DNA of 8,556 bases, taken from contig CANREO010000035.1 in assembly GCA_947629635.1 (NCBI GenBank), positions 1 through 8,556 of the forward strand, written 5' to 3'. Positions 4,927-8,556 of the stretch are shown here, in pieces. Positions within the stretch are counted from its first letter, which is position 1, and each line of letters opens with the position of its first letter. The translations under genes were made by a program, and so were the position numbers. The notes beneath the pieces are model-generated. The model was given only the letters and a program-made list of their open reading frames with translations, was not told the DNA's origin and searched no databases. Source of the stretch: an uncultured Clostridia bacterium. GTDB taxonomy: Bacteria; Bacillota; Clostridia; Christensenellales; CAG-917.

Positions 4927-5850
4927 ATGCGCACGATATACTGCATCGGCGAAGCGCTTATAGATCTGATCGACGGCGTTCCTTTTGTTGGCGGAGCTCC
5001 GGCGAACGTCGCCGCTTGCGTCGCCAAATTGGGCGGCAGAAGCGCGTTTTTGGGCAAACTTTCTTCAGACGAATACGGGAAATACATTTTTTCGGAACTT
5101 TCCTCTTTGGGGGTCGATTTGAGCCATGCGCCTATCGGCAACGAAAAAACCGCCGTTGCGCAGGTACGTCTTGTCGACGGCGAAAGGCATTTTCTGTTTT
5201 GCAGAGACGGCACAGCCGACCTTGCGCTTTGTGCGGATGAGATCGATACGAATCTTTTCGGCGAGGGCGACGCGTTGCATTTTTGCTCCGTATGTCTTGT
5301 CGAAAGCGCCGCAAAATATGCGCATATCGCGGCGCTCGAAGCGGCAAAAAATGCGGGGGTGACAATTTCATATGACGTCAATTTGCGCCCGTCCCTTTGG
5401 CAAAACGAAGATGAAATGCTGCGCACGGCCAAAGACTTTATGAAATATGCGGACATCTTGAAAATGTCCGAAGAAGAATTTTGTGCATTCGGATACAAAA
5501 AAGTTCAAGAAATTTTTGATTTTTCACCCAATATCAAACTGCTTTTGCTGACGCGCGGCGCAAACGGAGCCGCCGCATACTCGTCGGACGGGAAATGCCT
5601 GTCCTGCCCCTCCTTGAACGCGCGTCCGCTTGACACGGTGGGCGCCGGCGATTGCTTTATGGGCGCGGCGTTGACAGCGTTGATGGCAAAACGCGATGTG
5701 GCGGAGGCGGTGAAATTTGCCTCTTGCGCCGCCGCTATCTCCGTATCCGGACACGGCGCGATCCCTTCATATCCGACCTTGCAAGAGGTCAAACGCCTTA
5801 TGACGCAACTGAAGCCCGAAATCTGCGAATGCCCTTCCCGTTTATTATAG
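4927..5850 (+). CDS. PfkB-family carbohydrate kinase (fructokinase-like)
   Basis: 307-residue ribokinase/PfkB-family kinase of normal length, phosphorylating a sugar with ATP in the cytoplasm. It begins with the family's beta strand IYCIGEALIDL. The substrate-side signature GGAPANVA starts at residue 22 and continues into AACVAKLGGRSAFLGKLSSDEYG. YDVNLRPSLW in the middle and the catalytic/anion-hole motif DTVGAGDCF (236-244, base D242) are intact. GGAPANVA and DVNLRPxLW are most typical of fructokinases and related ketose kinases; the exact sugar cannot be fixed from sequence alone. It starts 2 nt after the radical-SAM stop without a well-spaced Shine-Dalgarno, so it is probably translated by coupling and co-transcribed. 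No transporter or sugar-catabolic gene is adjacent. It ends about 75 nt before the bidirectional terminator. Confidence 0.92.
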   Translation: MRTIYCIGEALIDLIDGVPFVGGAPANVAACVAKLGGRSAFLGKLSSDEYGKYIFSELSSLGVDLSHAPIGNEKTAVAQVRLVDGERHFLFCRDGTADLALCADEIDTNLFGEGDALHFCSVCLVESAAKYAHIAALEAAKNAGVTISYDVNLRPSLWQNEDEMLRTAKDFMKYADILKMSEEEFCAFGYKKVQEIFDFSPNIKLLLLTRGANGAAAYSSDGKCLSCPSLNARPLDTVGAGDCFMGAALTALMAKRDVAEAVKFASCAAAISVSGHGAIPSYPTLQEVKRLMTQLKPEICECPSRLL

Positions 5851-5867
5851 CGTTCCGACAAATCGAA

Positions 5868-5888
5868 ATGCGCCGAGCGCGAGCGCAT
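5868..5888 (+). repeat. Inverted repeat in the 3' untranslated region of the kinase operon
   Basis: ATGCGC (5868-5873) and GCGCAT (5883-5888) are inverted around 9 nt, 18 nt after the kinase stop codon. No T run follows, so this is not a terminator by itself. It may be a 3'-UTR hairpin that stabilises the mRNA, or chance. Confidence 0.4.
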
Positions 5889-5925
5889 CTCCCTTTGCAA
5901 CGCCAAGATAAGATCACGCGTATAA

Positions 5926-5957
5926 AAAAAGACTGACGATTGCTCGTCAGTCTTTTT
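5926..5957. terminator. Strong bidirectional terminator between kinase and lipoprotein genes
   Basis: Perfect 14-bp stem: AAAAAGACTGACGA at 5926-5939 and TCGTCAGTCTTTTT at 5944-5957, loop TTGC. A T run follows on the plus strand, and an A run precedes it (a T run on the minus strand). It serves both the plus-strand kinase operon and the minus-strand lipoprotein gene. Confidence 0.92.
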
Positions 5958-5973
5958 ATTTTTTGATCCTCTA

Positions 5974-6017
5974 AGGACGCTCCATAAGCGGTCCTCTAAC
6001 TCCGCATTGCGGAAGTT
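5974..6017 (-). repeat. Two small hairpins and a direct repeat in the lipoprotein 3' UTR
   Basis: AGGAC..GTCCT arms (5974-5995) form one imperfect hairpin. AACTCCGC/GCGGAAGTT (5998-6017, one bulged A) forms a second. They share an 8-bp direct repeat, TCCTCTAA, at 5967-5974 and 5992-5999. They lie between the lipoprotein stop and the main terminator. No T run follows either one, so they may be mRNA-end structures; function is unknown. Confidence 0.4.
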
Positions 6018-6030
6018 GTTTTAATGTCCG

Positions 6031-7962
6031 TCACGCCGTGGGAAGTTGGCAAGGTATCTCCGTCGTGCCTATATTGGATATAGTGTAAACAATGGTTTTT
6101 TCAATGGTCAAGAATTTATAGTTAAATTCAAAACTCAATACGCCATCAATATATTTGGCGATAATAGCATCTTTGCTTGCCGATACCGTTGCATTTGCAA
6201 TACAACACAACTTCAAAATATCCGCAATGCTCTTTCCTGAAGCCGTTCCGGACGCCACATAAGTTCCGTCTCCCTTGTCTTCATATTGTAAATCTTTCAA
6301 TAAATCCAGACGCAGTAGAGGAGTAGTATCGGTTTCCTTAAATAGTGTCGGCTCTCCACCTGTAACTTTATAGCTCTTCAGTGCGAGATCATCTTTTATA
6401 TTATATAGATATGTTACCGTGCTTTGTTCTGAATAAATGTAATTGCCGACAAAATTATAGGTGGTACTTCCGTCCTTAACAAACGTACAATTTTGTGCCG
6501 CCGCAGCGAGAATTTGTTCAAAGGATAAATCCTCATGCTCCTTCACAGTAAATTTGGCTGTTGCGGTATGTTGTACCTGTCCGCCCTTAACGGTCAATTT
6601 GAGTGTGACGGTATATTCGTTGGCGGCATTGAAATCCACATTTTGCTCGATGGTGTAACTGTCGCCGTCTTCTGTATTTATTGTGTACGCATCTCCGTCC
6701 ACCTTCACCGTGAACAGCGAAAGGAAGTTATACTCGGTTATATCGCCCACAAATACTTCGACGGTGTTGTTGGCGGTGATTTCCACTTCGGGTTCGACAT
6801 GAGGTATATCGACAGATATAGCATCGAAATTGCTCAACTCGACGGTGATGCGATAGCTGTCCGAATAATCGTCTTCGATGTTTGTATAAGCGGACTCGAC
6901 GACGATCTTTTTAATCTTGCCGTCCTCCACTCTCACCTTGAGGCTACTCACATCGCCCATCAGCTCGGTATTGTAGCCAAGGAGATTCGTCGCATAATTG
7001 GTGAGCGTGGTTTCGTCACCAATGGCATAAAACATCCCGTCCTCGCCAAGCGCAAAGTGTTCCGCAAAATCGGCGTCGGCAACGACGTAATACAGATATA
7101 GATCTGCATAATAATTCGTATTGCTACTCTTTTTCCAGGCGCCATTATCCATATAATATGCAGAAGTTGCGGCGCCGCTTTGCGGATCGCATTCGAATAT
7201 GAATTGCGTATGCGGATCTCTGCCCACAAGGGCGCTATCATAAGAATATCTGCCCTCGGCGACTTTGATATTGAGCACCTCATGCGCCTGATAGCCGTCG
7301 TCGTCCTCTTCAACATTGACTACGGCAGCATAGTTGTCATATTCATATGTCATTGCGCCGACGATGTCCGCATTGGTCCTTGCAATGACGTATACCGACC
7401 TTTCCGCAGTTTTAGTCTGACCATCCACAGTGAGGCTCGCCTTTACGGTGTACAAGCCTTCCGTATTCAGGTCGACATCGCTGATGTCTATGTCGCTTGC
7501 GCTAAGCGCGTGCGGTTGGCTGTTTACAGTGGCGACAAACAATGTCGTAAAGTCGAATTCTTCGCCGATATATACGGCTTGAAGCAGGCTGGACGCCGGC
7601 GCGACGGTAAATTTTGCCGGCGCGACCACGGTGAGCTTCGCTGTTGCGCTGTACTTTTTGCCGTTGACCTCGATCTCGCACTTGACGTCGTACGTCCCGG
7701 CAACGTTTAGATCGACAGCGGACGCGTCGATATATTCGTCCTTTATTTCATAAGGTTCGCCATCAACGGTCGCCGTAAACAAGCTTTTATAATCATAACT
7801 CTCTGCAAAAACCGTCTGCGCGTTTTGAGGCTTCAGTTCGACCTTTGGTTGGTCGTCGGATTTAGGGTCGCATGCAACAAGTACGGACGCCAGCATAATG
7901 CCCAGCATCGCCACGAGCAGCACCAATACCCCCCCCCGTATAAATAAATTGCGCTTTGTCAT
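6031..7962 (-). CDS. Modular surface lipoprotein with Ig-like repeats and a duplicated module
   Basis: 643-residue predicted lipoprotein. The signal peptide is MTKR plus a hydrophobic run (about 11-30), ending in lipobox LVAC with C31 as the lipidated residue, so it should be anchored outside the membrane. Three related beta-rich Ig-like repeats are visible at about 40-113, 117-193 and 391-473. Each has an aromatic-x-aromatic segment before LF, then VDG or VNS, VDLN or VDFN, and a closing strand such as ATAKLTV. Between and after them lie two longer modules (about 195-387 and 477-641) that resemble each other, especially at their ends (YRITVELSNFDAISVDIP against TIVYTISNIGTTEIPCQLP). They recall LolA/LppX-like lipoprotein folds, but that is only an impression. 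The precise function is unknown. AAAGGAG lies just upstream and a good promoter is present. Codons 9-12 contain a run of nine G. Confidence 0.88.
   Translation of the reverse strand: MTKRNLFIRGGVLVLLVAMLGIMLASVLVACDPKSDDQPKVELKPQNAQTVFAESYDYKSLFTATVDGEPYEIKDEYIDASAVDLNVAGTYDVKCEIEVNGKKYSATAKLTVVAPAKFTVAPASSLLQAVYIGEEFDFTTLFVATVNSQPHALSASDIDISDVDLNTEGLYTVKASLTVDGQTKTAERSVYVIARTNADIVGAMTYEYDNYAAVVNVEEDDDGYQAHEVLNIKVAEGRYSYDSALVGRDPHTQFIFECDPQSGAATSAYYMDNGAWKKSSNTNYYADLYLYYVVADADFAEHFALGEDGMFYAIGDETTLTNYATNLLGYNTELMGDVSSLKVRVEDGKIKKIVVESAYTNIEDDYSDSYRITVELSNFDAISVDIPHVEPEVEITANNTVEVFVGDITEYNFLSLFTVKVDGDAYTINTEDGDSYTIEQNVDFNAANEYTVTLKLTVKGGQVQHTATAKFTVKEHEDLSFEQILAAAAQNCTFVKDGSTTYNFVGNYIYSEQSTVTYLYNIKDDLALKSYKVTGGEPTLFKETDTTPLLRLDLLKDLQYEDKGDGTYVASGTASGKSIADILKLCCIANATVSASKDAIIAKYIDGVLSFEFNYKFLTIEKTIVYTISNIGTTEIPCQLPTA
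7929..7937 (-). repeat. Homopolymeric G9 tract in the lipoprotein signal-peptide codons
   Basis: Nine consecutive C on the plus strand (nine G in the coding strand) span codons R9-G10-G11-V12. One extra G leads to an in-frame TAA a few codons past the lipobox position. One G fewer leads to a TGA about 12 codons later still. Both products would lack the hydrophobic signal peptide and the mature domain. Confidence 0.85.
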
Positions 7963-8014
7963 ATAAACTCCTTTTGCGCGAGCACAACCTCTGCGCTCGA
8001 TATTATTTTAGTAA

Positions 8015-8042
8015 ATTATAACACACATTCCGAAGAACGCAA
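8015..8042 (-). promoter_or_regulatory. Promoter of the lipoprotein gene
   Basis: On the minus strand TTGCGT (8037-8042), a 16-bp spacer and a perfect TATAAT (8015-8020) preceded by TGT (extended -10). The predicted leader is about 45 nt, ending in AAAGGAG 5 nt before the start codon. Confidence 0.7.
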
Positions 8043-8049
8043 CAAAATT

Positions 8050-8127
8050 ACATAAAAATTTAAATTTTATGTATAAATATACACTGTATATCTTCTATTA
8101 TATGCCTATAGGTCGAAAAATTTTCGA
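8050..8127. repeat. AT-rich inverted repeats upstream of the lipoprotein promoter
   Basis: ACATAAAA (8050-8057) and TTTTATGT (8065-8072) are inverted around ATTTAAA. A second perfect repeat TCGAAAA/TTTTCGA (8113-8119, 8121-8127) lies 40 bp further. They sit between the membrane-protein gene and the lipoprotein promoter, in very AT-rich DNA. They could be operator sites or intrinsically curved upstream DNA. No G+C-rich terminator for the membrane-protein gene was seen here. Confidence 0.4.
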
Positions 8128-8159
8128 ATTGTTGCTTAAATATGCAAATTGGGCTACGG

Positions 8160-8556
8160 CTAGATATCCGTTTGCGACAACTTCTCTTCACTTGCTTCAG
8201 ACTCGGCGTCGCTCGGCTCCTCGTCGGGGCGCTCCTCGCTATTTAAAGTTTTTGTCTGATTCGGATCGTCGTCTATAAACTCTATAAGTTGCTTGATATT
8301 TTGCAAAATGTTTCTGTGTTCGCGCCTAAGCCTCGGCCGTTCCAGCAAAATCGAATCCGCCGCTTCCCACACGGCAAACGAGCCGATTATGGACAGCAAC
8401 TCCGCAAAAAACGGCTTGGATGTAAAAGCAAAATAAAAATATACCACAAGTATCGCTACGCCGAGCAGGCTGAGGATAAGCGTCTTGCGACGGTTTACCG
8501 ACTCGTCCCAAAGATTGTCATAGGAGCGCATGGTGTAGTGGCGGTGCATGATGCGG
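8160..8556 (-). CDS. Small membrane protein of unknown function, probably cut by the window edge
   Basis: At least 129 residues from ATG 8549, but the frame stays open to the window end, so the true start may lie outside. One clear transmembrane helix spans about residues 23-42, and a second hydrophobic segment spans about 47-69, containing SIIGSFAVWEAADSILLE. This is followed by a basic helix (RPRLRREHRN) and an acidic, low-complexity tail from about 93 to the end (many Asp, Glu and Ser). The WEAAD-type segment after a hydrophobic stretch recalls unassigned small membrane proteins of Firmicutes, but I do not recognise a named family. By the positive-inside rule the basic segments on both sides suggest a hairpin with both ends in the cytoplasm. 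It is on the same strand as the lipoprotein gene, about 200 bp upstream, and probably separate from it. Confidence 0.7.
   Translation of the reverse strand, partial: RIMHRHYTMRSYDNLWDESVNRRKTLILSLLGVAILVVYFYFAFTSKPFFAELLSIIGSFAVWEAADSILLERPRLRREHRNILQNIKQLIEFIDDDPNQTKTLNSEERPDEEPSDAESEASEEKLSQTDI

Noticed and set aside
4587..5498. 303-residue minus-strand open frame opposite the radical-SAM and kinase genes
   Set aside because: It lies antisense to two genes with intact catalytic motifs, has no recognisable domain, and its composition (Ser, Arg, Pro rich) is that of a shadow frame.
5851..6030. A riboswitch, tRNA or small RNA gene between the kinase and lipoprotein genes
   Set aside because: Only short hairpins and a terminator are visible; there is no cloverleaf or known riboswitch core, and the gap lies at the 3' ends of both genes.
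6535..7101. 188-residue plus-strand open frame opposite the lipoprotein gene
   Set aside because: It is antisense to a well-supported lipoprotein gene, with no ribosome binding site and no recognisable motif.
1..8556. CRISPR array, insertion sequence, prophage or defence system
   Set aside because: There are no regularly spaced repeats, no terminal inverted repeats flanking a transposase, no integrase or phage genes and no recognised defence domains; all large genes have housekeeping, stress or surface roles.

Overview
The window looks like a chromosomal segment of an anaerobic, low-to-mid GC Gram-positive bacterium of the Clostridia type, probably an uncultured gut lineage. The reasons are a Veg-family protein, a paired-CBS protein resembling the c-di-AMP-binding CbpB/DarB group, rubrerythrin, an O2-sensitive radical-SAM activase of the NrdG type, a clostridial-style Mrp with an N-terminal four-cysteine motif, strong AGGAG ribosome binding sites, and extended -10 promoters. 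The species cannot be named from the sequence. No phage, transposon, CRISPR, rRNA or tRNA feature was seen, and no defence system.

Layout, left to right. (1) + strand: the C-terminal part of an M1 metallopeptidase, then a Veg-family gene closed by a hairpin terminator, then a CBS-pair gene with its own promoter. (2) - strand: an operon reading mrp -> C_GCAxxG_C_C redox protein -> MGMT-family protein. It converges on the CBS gene at a compact two-hairpin bidirectional terminator. (3) + strand: rubrerythrin, divergent from mrp across a 145-bp regulatory gap and closed by a strong terminator. It is followed by a promoter that fires almost directly onto the start codon of a radical-SAM activase gene, which is tightly coupled (2-nt gap) to a PfkB-family sugar kinase. 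(4) A 14-bp perfect-stem bidirectional terminator. (5) - strand: a 643-residue lipoprotein with a modular, internally duplicated ectodomain, preceded upstream by a small membrane protein that is probably cut by the window edge. No gene-free stretch exceeds 300 bases. The gaps at 3363-3507, 5851-6030 and 7963-8159 hold the promoters, terminators and inverted repeats listed.

How the genes may work together: mrp (Fe-S or metal carrier), the multi-cysteine redox protein, the alkylation-repair-like protein and the divergent rubrerythrin (peroxide reductase) form a plausible redox/thiol/DNA-damage stress cluster. The radical-SAM gene has no glycyl-radical partner enzyme in the window. The most interesting single observation is a run of nine G residues inside the signal-peptide codons of the large lipoprotein, where a gain or loss of one G would abort translation before or just after the lipobox. 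That is the layout of a phase-variable surface-protein switch. Other points worth checking are the near-leaderless radical-SAM transcript, the PCYR (not PCHR) active-site motif of the MGMT-family protein, and the Ig-Ig-X-Ig-X' duplicated lipoprotein architecture.
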